Origin: Lasiosphaeris hirsuta
Taxonomy: Eukaryota; Ascomycota; Sordariomycetes; Sordariales; Lasiosphaeriaceae
Assembly: GCA_030549175.1 (NCBI GenBank)
Contig: JAUKUA010000003.1
Coordinates: 2,976,001-3,040,000 of the forward strand
Direction: 5' to 3'
Length of the DNA stretch: 64,000 nucleotides
Both the position numbers and the translations under genes were made by a program. The notes under the pieces were generated by a model. That model saw nothing but the letters and a program-made list of their open reading frames with translations, had not been told where the DNA came from and did not search any database. Each line of letters starts with the position of its first letter. The first letter of the stretch is position 1. Below, in pieces: positions 23,839 through 34,493 of this stretch.

Positions 23839-24968
23839 TTCGGAGGCCACCAAGGGGCACCAAATACTCGTCAGCCCGCATTTGTCTTTTCAATGTGCAG
23901 GCAGCATGCCTTCATTTCTTTAATCTCTTACCACCTCTTTATGTGTTTTCTCTCTCTTCATATGCTTTGACTGGAGTTTGGTGGATCAGGTCCTGGTTTC
24001 TGATTTGCTATTGCATGCTTGCGGTATGACCGAGGAGCCGCGAGCCGAAGCGCGGGGTAGAGGATATGGGATGTATTCTAGCTCGGAGTTGGTTTGGACG
24101 AACTCCTGAAAGTGTGGCAATGACGACAACGGCAATGGGAGCTGCACAGAAGGCAGTTCGTGCATGCATATTTGTAGATATCTTGCTTGTCTTGGGGCAA
24201 AGCGTAGGTCGCTTGGTGGGGTAGTAACTCTCTCCGTAGACCTGACAATAGAGTCTTCTTTTGAGAATCTAAAGGGCCTTTGAACTCTTAATACCATCCC
24301 GGGTCCGGCCAAAGTCATCCATCCATGCACGGAGCCGAGCTATGGCAAATAGGTCTGGGGTGATATGGGAAGATGGAGAGAGAAAGATGGAGAGATGGGG
24401 AATATGCGGGGTAGGACGATCATGCCCTACCGCCCCTGCAGCGGGGCGCATGATCAAAATGTATTGGGCCAGATCGTGGAGAACCCCTGTGACAACAGCG
24501 AGGGAGGGGGCACGATGACCGGGCACGAGGACGCTTCAACCGGACCTTGCCTCTTGATCGCTATCCCTCCCCCGCACAGCCTCTGGTGTGTGTGCCTTTG
24601 TTTTTTTGTTTTTTTTTGGGGGGGGGAGGGGGGGGGGGGCAGGGAAGGTGCTTTGACATTGTGACTGCCACTTCTTCTCTTATTCTCCCTCAATCCTCAA
24701 TTTCAGTGTCCTCCTTCTCTGATTGAGCTCGTCTGCATTCCTTCTTCATACAACTTGGCCATACTTTCTGCTGCTGGTTCAGGCAGCCTTTTTTGTCAAG
24801 GTCGTTACGACCGTTACTTTTAGTGCTGAGTGATGGGCTTTTAGCTCTGATACCTTGAATCCAGAAGCGCTTCGAACTCTCCGCCTCATCCATAGCAGGG
24901 TTATTTGAACTATATTTCGTGTCGTCCCTCTATACTACCCAACGCACTCCTCGACTGCGTCGCCCACG
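23839..24968. other. intergenic, RAD16 3' UTR and glutaminase promoter
   Basis: 1.1 kb with no supported gene. The strongest feature is a run of T and G homopolymers at about 24600-24640. Overlapping frames under 115 codons show no motif. Confidence 0.5.
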
Positions 24969-27553
24969 ATGCGGTTCGCTTTCCTTGCGCTGGTCGCTCT
25001 CGTCAGCGCGTCCACTCTCACACCGTCTGTCTTACCGTTGATTGTTCGCAACCCGTACCTGAGCACATGGCTTGGTCGTGCTCGCGAGGCGCCATGGGAG
25101 GACTGGCCCCTGTTCTGGACTGGGTCTCATGTAGGGTTGATAGGGGCGGTGTGGCTCGGGTCGAGCGTGGCTAACAACTTGCTGGCAGCTTGGCTTTTCC
25201 GTTATGGCATCTGTACCCAGCGAAGGCAAGGTCTATCCCCTCCTTGGGCGGCCTCACGACTCTCTCCCGCGTAATAGCCGCCTCTATAGTGTCGCATTTC
25301 CTGAGTATCTCGGCGCAACTTTCGATGCCTCCACCACCAATTTGACGTATTTGGTCCCTGGGCCATCAGACAGCGAACCAGTGCGCGTGACGCTTTCGTT
25401 CTTATCGCCCATCACACCCTCTTCTACCCTGAAACAGTCAATTCCTGCTGCGTATCTGACCGTCTCCGCCGAGGGCTGCTTCGATGTGAGCGTGTATACG
25501 GACATCAATGGGGAATGGGTCAGTGGTAATAGGGGAAATGAAATCAAATGGGAGCTGCACGAACCTGCAGGGAAACGTAGCGCCTCATCCCCGGCCATCA
25601 AGACTTGGAAGATTTCGCGGAAGAATGAGCAGCTTCTGACCGAGTTTGCTGATCACGCTGAATGGGGAACTCTTCACTTCTCGGCCCCGTCAGATGCCAA
25701 CCATCAGGGCGGAACTTCTGCTGTTCTTCGTCAGCAATTCGCAGGGAAAGGATATCTAAAAAACGAGATTGACAAGGACTACCGCCGCATCATGGAGGAC
25801 GAACCGGTCTTCGCCTTCTCAAAGTCGTTTAAGCTGAGCGGCGGTAAGGGTAGCACTGGATGCTCAAAGAAGATAGATAGCGTTGCGTTCACCTTCGCCC
25901 TGATCCAGGATCCCGTGGTACAGTTCGCATCGGCCAGGGGGCTGACATTGATGAAACCCCTCTGGACATCATACTTCAGCTCGCCCGACGATCTCATCCG
26001 CTATCATTACGACGACTTTGAGACTGCCTCGTCACTGGCTAGAAACTACTCCGACTCAGTTGCTCGTGATGCGTTCGAGTCTGGCTCGCAGGACTACCAG
26101 GATATTGTTGCCCTCTCCGCCCGACAGGTCCTCGGGGCAACCCAATTCTCGGGGACTCCAGACGATCCTATTCTCTTTTTGAAGGAGATCTCGTCGAACG
26201 GCAATTTCCAGACGGTTGATGTCATCTTCCCAGCATTCCCCTTCTTCCTGTACACAAACCCGCAGTGGTTAGCCTATCTTCTTGAGCCGTTATTGGAGCA
26301 CCAACTCAGTGGTCAATATCCGAACAACTACAGCATGCACGATCTTGGCTCTCATTTCCCCAACGCAACGGGCCACGGTGATGGCCGTGACGAATACATG
26401 CCTGTGGAGGAATGCGGCAACATGCTCATCATGGGTCTTGCTCTAGCCAATGCTCTCAAATACGACACCGAGCCGGCTTTCATGGCGGCTGCTCCTGATG
26501 AGCATGCGCAGCCGATTGCTACCACCGGGAACTGGCTGCAGTCTGTCGACAAGTATGGAATTGACCTACGACCTGAAGCCGGGGTTGCGATGGGACCTAA
26601 GGCGGCGGAGAAGTGGCTCTCGCGTTCGTACACGCTTTGGGAGCAGTGGACCGGATATCTTGTCCGGGAGTCGCTCATCCCACACAACCAACTCTGTACC
26701 GATGACTTTGCCGGCTGGCTATCGAACCAGACGAACCTCGCTTTGAAGGGCATAATCGGTATTAAGGCCATGAGCGAGATTGCTACGATCGTTGGAAAGG
26801 AAGAGGACGCCAAGCATTATCGGGATATCTCGAAGAGTTACATCGAGAAGTGGGAGGAGTATGGAATCTCCAGGGACAAGACCCATGCCAAGCTAGCCTA
26901 CACATGGTATGGCTCGTGGACCACCATCTACAACCTCTATGCCGAGTCTTTGCTTTGCTTTCACATCTCTGAGTCGACTGCGCTCGCACATCAGCAACAA
27001 ACCAGTCAGCCCGGACAAAAGCCGATTGAGGGCAAGGACGACAAGGAAGGACCATTTATCCCCGATAGGGTGTACCAGATGCAGAGCGATTGGTATTCAG
27101 CAGTTCTCCAGAAGTATGGACTGCCCTTGGATTCTAGACATCTGTACACCAAGAGCGACTGGGAGTTCTTCGCTGCTGCGGTGACGAGCAAAAAGACTAG
27201 ATTAGAGATTCTTGGCTCTATTGCGAAGTGGGTGAACGAGACAGCAACTGGTAAGACAACCCCTCCCTAGCCAACAAGGAAAATTCTCTCGATTACTGAC
27301 TAGGCGTAACGTAGACCGCCCATTCACAGATCTCTACGATACGGAAGGCAGCGGAGGATATCCAGGAATCTATTTCATGGCAAGACCTGTTGTCGGCGGC
27401 CATTTTGCCTTCTTGGCATTAGAGAGGGCATGTGGCGGCAAGGCAGTCGAAGCACTCAAGTTCCTCGATGAGAAGGTGCCAACAGAAATTAATATCGAGG
27501 AGGCGCTGCGTGCCGATATGCCGGGCTGGGAGCCACTGAGTGAAGAACTTTGA
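24969..27553 (+). CDS. gtaA: secreted glutaminase GtaA-like protein (DUF5127/DUF4965/DUF1793)
   Basis: Three exons (24969-25130, 25189-27250, 27330-27553) encode 815 residues. Intron 1 is 58 bp with GGCTAAC and GGCAG; intron 2 is 79 bp. The N-terminus MRFAFLALVALVSAST is a signal peptide, followed by PLIVRNPYLSTWL and FWTGSH-LGFSVMASV, the start of the GtaA-type beta domain. Further hallmarks are the YSVAFPEYLGATFD segment, YPNNYSMHDLGSHFPNATGH, MPVEECGNMLIMGLALA and the C-terminal GIYFMARPVVGGHFAFLAL. Family length is 650-830. Aspergillus relatives hydrolyse L-glutamine outside the cell. Several members are uncharacterised, so the substrate is assigned by family only. The family also has an alpha/alpha-barrel fold shared with glycosidases, the main alternative function. 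Confidence 0.85.
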
Positions 27554-28352
27554 GTTGGTAACAAAGGCTGTATACGAGGCGAGGCATTGATTGGTATTCC
27601 TGGGTATTGAACGCTTTTGGTACAAGAGTTCAGGATACGTTGCAGATATTGCATACGGGTCTCGGTGGCTTCTGTAGCATTGCATCGTAGGATACTAGCA
27701 TAAGTTTGAATACATCAACACAAACCTTGGTTTACCGTTGTGCACAAGCGAGCGGGTTTTCTGTATCCACCCAGCCACTCATAGGCGCACTCACAGGTTC
27801 GAAAGTCCTTGCCGTACGTTTGCCGTCTGCCTCTCTGTCGAGGATAACAACTGCGAGATATGAGGCAAGGCGGTGCACGTGGACAAAACAGGCTAGCGCG
27901 ACTAACAGTCTCGGCTAGGGAAATGCCTTATGCAATAAAACGGAGATTGGTCAGAAAAAAACGCGATGCGACTCAAGGGAAAGCTCGCTGGAACACATCA
28001 TCGCCTCTTTTGACGCACCCTCCCTCACAAAAATTCGCCTCTTGCAACAGACTTCCCGCCTTAATTCCCCCAGGCTTGTCTCCCTTCGCCTGTTTTATCG
28101 GCGAACTCAAATCTCCATCCTTCATACCAAAGAGGGACTTTCTTTTTATTCTTTTTCCCTTCGTGCAAACCATATTTGGGTCGCGCTTTCGATTTTTCTT
28201 TCCCCATACTGCCCCAGGCGCTCGTCGCTCGTCGCTCGTCGCTCGTCTTGCTCAGTTCTTCGCGCTGTACCTCACCTTCCGCGCCAACCCTCAACCTACT
28301 CAACAAGTCTTTTCCAAGACACGCCCACTTCTCGGTAACCACGTCTATCACA
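27554..28352. other. intergenic and 5' UTR of the Tra2-like gene
   Basis: 800 bp hold the glutaminase 3' UTR and a pyrimidine-rich leader before the Tra2-like start. A short tandem repeat lies in the leader and is listed separately. No gene is supported. Confidence 0.5.
28220..28247 (+). repeat. 7-bp tandem repeat (GCTCGTC x4)
   Basis: Four perfect copies of GCTCGTC lie about 105 bp upstream of the Tra2-like ATG, probably within its 5' UTR. Confidence 0.9.
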
Positions 28353-29689
28353 ATGGCCACTACCGCCATGGACTACGAGAACGCGAATGGCGATCGATTT
28401 GACGGTAAGTTCTTCCTGAAACACGCGCAGTCAGCCCTGGCAGGCCTTGCGCGCTCGTTTTTTTATTCTTCATTTCCCCGTATCAATCGCGATAAACATG
28501 TAGGATATGCAGTGCTGACACGCGATTGTAGAGGAGCCTCCTCGCTACGATCGCGATCGTAGTGCATCACCGCGTCGAGATGACGGCCACGAGTCGTCGC
28601 GTCGTCGCTCGATGTCTCCCAATGGTCACGACCGGTACGTTTGTTTGACCGACCAATCGTGTAAAACGTCAATGGCTAATTTGATACGGTAGTGCTCCCA
28701 CCAAAAATGACAATGGCAACAAGAACAACGGCGGAGACGATGATGGTGCCATCAACCCCGGCTCCAACCTCTTCGTCACTGGCATCCACCCCCGCCTCGA
28801 AGAGGCTGAGGTAACCCGCCTCTTCGAGAAGTATGGCGAGGTCGAGAAGTGCCAGATCATGAAGGACCCCCATACCGGAGAGTCGCGCGGTTTCGGCTTC
28901 GTCAAGATGGTGACGTCTGACATGGCTGATGCTGCCAAGGATGGCCTGCAGGGCGAGGTTATTGAGGGACGCACCCTGAGCATTGAGAAGGCTCGTCGTT
29001 CCCGTCCCCGCACGCCCACTCCCGGCAAGTACTTCGGTCCTCCCAAGCGTGGTAAGTATCCCATAGCCCTATGATTGATATACAGCACTAACTGTGCCAT
29101 GGAAGCCGAGCCTCGTCGCGGTGGCGGCTTTGATGACAGACGCCGTGGTGGCTATGGCGGTGGCTACGGCCGAGATGATTCCTACCGCAGCGGTGGTAGC
29201 GACAGAGGGGGAGGTTCCTACCGTGGATACCGTGACGATCGTGGTTACGACCGTGGCTACGACCGCGGCTACGATCGTAGCTATGACCGGAACTATCGGG
29301 ATGATCGAGGATACGATCGCAGCTACCGTGAGGAGCGCGGATATGATCGCCGTGAGCGCGACGAGAGCTATGGATCACGTATTGACCGCTTCCCAGGTGG
29401 CCGAGAGGCTGGCGGACGCGATGACCGCGGTGGCGGCGGCGAGCGCTATGCCGGTTCTGCCTCCGGTGGCCGTGGTGCCCCTGACGACCGCCGCGGCCCC
29501 AGCTCTGGCTACGACAGAGGCGACCGCTACGATCGCCCCAGCGGTGACCGCGATGCTCGACCCCGCGATCCTCCCCCGACTGCTGGCTACGTCGACCAGG
29601 CTCCCCGTGGCGAAGCCCGTGAGCCTTATGGTAATTATGCCGACCCCCTTGGAGATCCCATTTAGCTAACATGTCCAGTAGCCCGCTGA
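28353..29689 (+). CDS. Tra2-like SR protein with RRM and Tyr/Asp/Arg-Gly-rich tail
   Basis: Nuclear RNA-binding protein, probably a splicing regulator. Exons are 28353-28404, 28532-28634, 28693-29051, 29106-29630 and a short last exon ending at TGA 29687-29689. The N-terminus carries an SR-type stretch (RDRSASPRR, SSRRRSMSPN). The RRM has RNP2 LFVTGI and RNP1 RGFGFVKM. The tail is rich in G-G-Y, R-G-G and repeated GYDRGYDR-type units. The arrangement RS-RRM-Gly/Arg tail matches transformer-2 proteins. The last intron starts at 29631 (GTAATT), has CTAAC at 29665-29669, and ends at CAGTAG, where both AG sites lead to the same TGA. Reading through it would instead stop at 29665 (NYADPLGDPI). Every other junction keeps exact phase. 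Confidence 0.85.
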
Positions 29690-30706
29690 GAATGTGATTT
29701 TGACTCGGGTAGGCAAACTTGGTCTTTTCAGGGACATTCTCCCCCAGGCTAAGTAGCGGCACGACTTCCTTCTTCCTATTTCTTCTATTTCGCGTTTGGC
29801 ATGGAACAAAAATCGGATATCCTAAAATGCGTTCGGCTGGAGTTACGGCAGATATTGGGGGTGGTACTTGGCCCTGTTCGTCCCGGCACATCGCCTTGCA
29901 CCATAAAAGCACCTAGATCTTAGCCATTGAAGGTTGCGACATCTCGACTATGGCAATGGGGATCTGGGTCTTCAGTCTGCGGCATTAGTCGACATTTATC
30001 TAGGCCTCCACCTATCCCTACTTTCTCCCCGATTGGATCAGAAACACGGAGTGGATGGAGCCTCGCTTGTACGATTATTATTTCTTTCGCCTCTTTACGG
30101 CCAACGGCATCTCCGTAACGACTTTGCGCAGCCTATTTCGACGGGGGGGTTTCTTACGTAGCCGACAAGCATGTCACGAAACACATCAGCATCCAGCAGT
30201 TACTCGTGAACACCAATGCCTCGAATGGTGGCAATCAATCAGTTTATAAGGGTGCAGCTCACCGAAGGCCAGCCCCTTCGACCCCCGTAAATGCCTTCCG
30301 CAGCATCACCAATCTCCGCCCTTGATATATCTTACCCGCCATCCCTGCAGCATGCGACTTGACCGTGATGATCTCTTGCCGATAATCACCATGGCCACAT
30401 TGATACAGATGCCATCTACCTTCTCGCCCAGTGAATGGTGAGGAAGTGGATGCTAAGCCCTTGACAATTCCAAACAATGCGGGAAAGGTAACTCTCTTTG
30501 TCGAGAATTGAGCACATATCTAACTATTATGCTTCATCAGCAGGTTGTCCAGCTTCCGGGTCGTTCTGTCAAAACGCCGCGCAACAACCAATCACGGCTC
30601 GCTCCCTGCTGGCGTTTTCCCGCAACCCAACAAAAGGGATTTGGAGCGACAGATCAGCAAACTGCCATGGCATGGGTATTTCATGTCTATAGCTGACTTT
30701 TCATGG
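29690..30706. other. intergenic, left flank of the mobile element
   Basis: About 1 kb containing the Tra2-like 3' UTR and unique-looking DNA up to the TA target duplication of the mariner element. No open frame with a recognisable domain was found. Confidence 0.5.
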
Positions 30707-30708
30707 TA

Positions 30709-30748
30709 CAGCTAGGAGCGAAATTGGCGTCCGGTCGCTTGCACTCTT
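30709..30748 (+). repeat. left terminal inverted repeat (outer part)
   Basis: Outer 40 bp of the left end, starting CAGCTAGGAGCG directly after TA. The first 25 bases match the right end exactly in inverse orientation; after that the ends differ by a small indel. Confidence 0.92.
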
Positions 30749-30823
30749 CTCATGTAACATAGACGCACAGACGCAGCTGACGGAGTACGAATTCATTTTT
30801 GTCGGACGCTGTACTTATGAGTT

Positions 30824-31985
30824 ATGGACGGTTACTCTTTCCAAATATCGGATTTAGGATTTTGCCGATTCGAAAGGGTCAGCGCCCGAATTTGGGACTG
30901 CAGGCAGCCCAGAAGCGGGAGACAGTGTCATCACAACCACTCCTCTGCTAACAGCAGCATCACCAACCGCACCACGACCACAATAGCGCCAAATCTTGCT
31001 CTCCACAAGCGTGTTCTGATTCAGGGCATAATTGACAGTAAGCTACAAGGTGACGATGGCCCAAAAGATGACGAGATAGCAGAAATAATTGGTTGTAACG
31101 CCCACGCGGTGCGCCGCATTCGAACGAATCTACTCCGCTTTGGAACGACAACCGCACCGCCAAATGGCGTTAGCCGACCCAAAACCGTCGCTCCTCCCAT
31201 GCCGACCGCTTTATATGATCAACTCTCCCTTAACCCATGCATGCGACTTGAAGACATGGCCGCATTCCTCCGAAACGAGTTCGACGCCGACGTGGCACGT
31301 TTCAGCATCAGCAGAGCACTGAGGGAGGCCAAGTAGTCGAAGAAATACACGCAGAATATCGCGCGCAAGCGTAACCTCGATCTGCACGATGAATACATGC
31401 ACGAGATATCGATCCTCCGTTCCGAACGGCTGGTCTTCATAGACGAGACAGGAGTAGACAGAAGTATCGGGACGAAGCGTAAGGGCTTGGCCCCCTGCGG
31501 AAAGCGGCCCCGTCAGATCAAGCGATTCCATTAAGGTCGGAGGTTCAAGATCCTTCCCGCCTATACTCAAGATGGCATGATACATTTCTGGGTGTATGAA
31601 GGGTTGACTGACGCCGAGATGTTCGAGTGCTTTGTTGAAACCCTGCTGCCGTTCTGCGGCAAGTGGCTGGCCTGAGCCCAGGTCTGTCTTGGTCATGGAC
31701 AATGCCTCATTTCATCATTCCGAGAGGATGCAGCAGATGTGTGACGATGCAGGTGTTGTACTGCTCTACTTACCACCCTACTCGCCCGACTTGAACCCGA
31801 TCGAGGAGTTCTCTGGAGAGCTGAAGACGCACATTCGGCAGGCTTGGGATGAACATATTGGCTTTATCAGGGCCGACTTCTCTTTTTTGGAGGAGTGCGT
31901 CGAGGTCATGGGTGCCCGGAAGGCGAGCGCCAGAGGTCACTTCCGGCGAGCTGGGATCTCCATTGATGATGAGCCGTCAGAATGA
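30824..31985 (+). pseudogene. Tc1/mariner DD34E transposase, degenerate
   Basis: An N-terminal helix-turn-helix region (DEIAEIIGCNAHAVRRIR) is followed by a DDE_3-type catalytic domain. The three acids can be placed: first D in LVFIDETGVDRS, second D in LVMDNASFHHS and the final E in YSPDLNPIEE, with 34 residues between the last two (DD34E). Three lesions break it: TAG at about 31334-31336 where a TGG is likely ancestral, TAA at about 31532-31534, and a frameshift near 31665-31675 that looks like a 4-bp TGGC duplication. The C-terminal part is open again from 31632 to 31985. The TGG to TAG change is a G-to-A transition, consistent with but not proof of RIP. The rest of the frame is well preserved, so the decay looks recent. 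Confidence 0.9.
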
Positions 31986-32036
31986 CAAGCCAGTTGACAT
32001 TCCGTCTATGTAACGAACATGTTCTATCACTAGCTT

Positions 32037-32345
32037 CTAGGATACGTTGTACTGATCAAGAAAAACTACTACATCACGGACAAAACGCCGTGCCACACCC
32101 TCTAATCCCCCTTGGTTGATATAGAATTGAGGGTTGTTGTCCTCGTGAACGAGCTCGAGATCAAAACCTCTCTCCAGTGTAAGATCGAGAGCTAGCCGGT
32201 ACTGCTGCTTTTGGTCCTCGCGTTTGACTTCAGAGCAGTGCCATTCACAGTAAGCCTCTACTGCATCCTCCCGAAATCCGGCAATCCGGGTATGGTAATG
32301 GGCAGAGACTTTCAAAATCTCAAACGGAGGGGGTATGCCAATCAA
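32037..32345 (-). pseudogene. 5'-truncated ORF inside the mariner element
   Basis: About 100 codons open on the minus strand, ending at TAG 32037-32039, with no ATG at the beginning (first candidate is TTG). The sequence has ordinary amino-acid composition and ends in a helical module (DAVEAYCEWHCSEV ... LTLERGFDLELVHED ... VARRFVRDVVVFLDQ). I recall similar compact modules in uncharacterised fungal proteins but cannot verify this. It reads as the C-terminal end of a gene carried or captured by the element. No function is proposed. Confidence 0.4.
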
Positions 32346-32514
32346 GGTGCAACCCCTCCATGCCAGCCAAGTGCCAGGCTGGCCTACATGCCAATTGCGC
32401 GATTCAATTACCTACCACTTACAAGGCCGGCCATCAAATCTTCCAAGTCCTACGGATACAACCCCACCACCTTCAATTGCAAAATTAATTTTCCACACAA
32501 CACCAAGGTTCGCG

Positions 32515-32931
32515 ATGCCACGCCCACACACAACTGCGTTCAATGCTAATATCGTCGTTATTATAGATCAATTCTACGCCATCAAAAGCATCGAACCCGA
32601 CCCTTTTCCAGCTAAATACCGTTGCGCGCGCCCGCAGGAGACCCTGCATGAAGCCTGTATGATGCCGACGCAGGAAGCCGACCCCGCGCGCAAGACCGCC
32701 ATTGACGATGACGACTTTCCCGCATTCAACGCGTCAATTGAGCTCACGGATGAGGGCCTCCCGCAATTCCCAGTAGTTAACTTGGCAGAGTGGGACGACT
32801 TTTCCAGCTCTAGCGACGACTACGATCAGGATAATGAAGAAGACTCTACCAAATCCGAGGTCGCTGGGGACCTGGTTGCTGGGGAAATGTTGTGGTACCA
32901 TCACTTCTCCAACTATCCCTTATACCCATAG
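32515..32931 (+). CDS. hypothetical acidic ORF inside the mariner element
   Basis: 138 codons from ATG 32515 to TAG 32931, divergent from the truncated minus-strand ORF about 170 bp away. Composition is acidic and Ser/Asp-rich towards the end (SSSSDDYDQDNEEDS). A second frame to 33100 (VPRFIIEPYVKLFVRHPW, WYNDDKKLLLG) looks protein-like too, so a splice or frameshift may connect them. No family was recognised, and the element context makes functionality doubtful. Confidence 0.3.
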   Translation: MPRPHTTAFNANIVVIIDQFYAIKSIEPDPFPAKYRCARPQETLHEACMMPTQEADPARKTAIDDDDFPAFNASIELTDEGLPQFPVVNLAEWDDFSSSSDDYDQDNEEDSTKSEVAGDLVAGEMLWYHHFSNYPLYP

Positions 32932-33100
32932 AGACGATTTCGTCCCTCGCTTCATTATAGAGCCGTATGTGAAGTTGTTCGTGAGGCATCCCTGGTATAA
33001 CGACGATAAGAAATTACTCCTTGGCATTATATCGCCGAAACCGAATTTTCCGTCGGCGAAGCTCTCTCTCTTGGTCAAGTCGATTGAAGTCTTAGGGTGA

Positions 33101-33926
33101 AACATCTATGTATATATATTAGTATGTGATATAGAGGTTAAATGTAGTAGTCACTTATATTGAAACGTTAAGATATCTTTCTTGGTGGAGTTGATAGCGT
33201 TCCAGAAGGCCTCGGTGGTAACAAATCTAATGGTTTCTGTCTCGGCGCCTAGCGAGGGCGCTGTCGAGTTCGTCGATGTTGGCGATACTCGTATGGATGT
33301 GGATGTCGGCGTCGATGCTGACACCGACGTAACTAGATCAGGCAATGCTATTGTGGGCTGTTGCGCGTACGAAAAAATTGCCATCGCCAGTCCTACTGCG
33401 AAGCCAGCGGAGAGCGAGTGGTGAAAGGAAACGCAAACTCCAAAGGAGGCGCCGGATGTGATATGGAAGTTAATACAAGGTCTAAGATCGTGGACCTGTG
33501 ACGGAGAGTACAATGGGTGGTGGGCTGGAGCTATGGCCAAGTGACCTGTGCTAGCTGGCTGTGGGGTACGATTTGGTTGCGTGGGGTCTAGACGGCTGGC
33601 GCCAACGGCATATACTCGAAGGTATCACGATTGGAAGTGTTCCGCAACTGTGACGGTATTGAAGTGTACGTCAGAAACATATTTCTCCAGAGTACAGTCG
33701 CGAAGGTTTAGAAATGTTCATGAGGGAAGGCGAAATGGGAACCCTGGAACAAGGAAAGGAGAAATGCCAAGCCTGCCCGCTGGGATAGCTGCGTACTTGG
33801 GCGAGGCCTCTTTGTCCTTCTCTGCGTCACAGCACTGTATGGCAGCTCAGATAAGTGCTGGAGCGCCCCATTTACCTAACACTACCTGCTGACGCGCGAT
33901 CTCAGCTGCCGAAACAGGGCAAATAT
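33101..33926. other. element interior without assigned gene
   Basis: An AT-rich stretch around 33105-33175 is followed by a minus-strand frame (33540-33151) with no ATG near its beginning, one hydrophobic segment and a Ser/Thr-rich region (SVSASTPTSTSIRVSPTSTN). It may be the remnant of a small membrane or cell-surface protein, but this is weak evidence. Confidence 0.3.
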
Positions 33927-33996
33927 CAGCCAATTTTTAGCGCATCATTATAACTCAATGTTCCTAAGTACAGCTGGTCCGTGCCCAAACTCTTCA

Positions 33997-34033
33997 AAGA
34001 GTGCAGAGCGGACGCCAATTTCGCTCCTAGCTG
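33997..34033 (-). repeat. right terminal inverted repeat (outer part)
   Basis: Outer 37 bp of the right end, whose reverse complement starts CAGCTAGGAGCG and is flanked by TA at 34034-34035. It pairs with 30709-30748. Confidence 0.92.
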
Positions 34034-34035
34034 TA

Positions 34036-34493
34036 CCTGAGACATCGGGATGAGATCCTTCATGGGTTTATCGTATCTCCTTTTGTGTGATGTATTTTTT
34101 CATTATTCACTCCACACTGCTAGAGAAGAGTCCAAAATAGTAGTCGGTTTGCTTGAGCCAGAACTTTAGACACATCCGTTTTTGGCTAGCACCAGTTCTT
34201 TGATGATTCAACAGCCCCCGGCAACTTGATTCAGTAAAGAAGAGTTGTTGTTTATTTTCGGGTGCTCCGGAACAAACCAGACCAGTCGAGTGGGTGCCGG
34301 ATGCGTCAGTCTATTCCAAGCAGCATAGTACACCTCAATAATACATAATTCCCAGAAAAGGCTCCAATACTCTTCAAGCCCCCCCCCCCCCCCCCCCTTG
34401 ATTCCACTCGACCATACTTAATATCGATTACAGACATTGTACTTCGCCGCGACTGATAACCCCGGTTGACTTGCCAGCACTAGAACCTCCAAG
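34036..34493. other. spacer between mobile element and orphan gene, with C19 tract
   Basis: Holds the promoter of the orphan gene. A perfect run of 19 C occupies 34379-34397, about 100 bp upstream of its ATG. Nothing else was recognised. Confidence 0.5.

Larger units (their letters stand above)
30709..34033 (+). mobile_element. Tc1/mariner element with degenerate transposase and extra internal DNA
   Basis: The ends read CAGCTAGGAGCGAAATTG on the left and its inverse complement on the right, each flanked by TA (30707-30708 and 34034-34035), the target duplication of the IS630/Tc1/mariner superfamily. Identity is complete over the outer 25 bases. Imperfect similarity continues inward (a CACTCTT block, then a GCACAGACGCAGCTG / GCACGGACCAGCTG block, then GTACTTA and GAGTTAT), so the inverted repeats are about 110-125 bp. 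The span is 3,325 bp, larger than the usual 1.3-2.2 kb. The transposase fills only 30824-31985; about 1.9 kb between it and the right end carries unrelated open frames. The transposase is broken, so the copy is non-autonomous now. Confidence 0.87.

Noticed and set aside
27785..27805. GGTTCGAAAGTCC resembled a tRNA B box
   Set aside because: The spacing of the box is wrong and no A box or cloverleaf could be drawn around it.
29088..29912. 274-codon minus-strand ORF over the Tra2-like tail
   Set aside because: It is His/Arg/Gly-rich antisense of the GYDR repeats; the plus-strand frame continues a spliced RRM protein.
33969..34000. TACAGCTGGTCCGTGCCC looked like the end of a second, nested mariner element
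   Set aside because: A similar block (GCACAGACGCAGCTG) lies at the matching distance inside the left end, so it is better explained as the inner part of a long imperfect inverted repeat of the same element.
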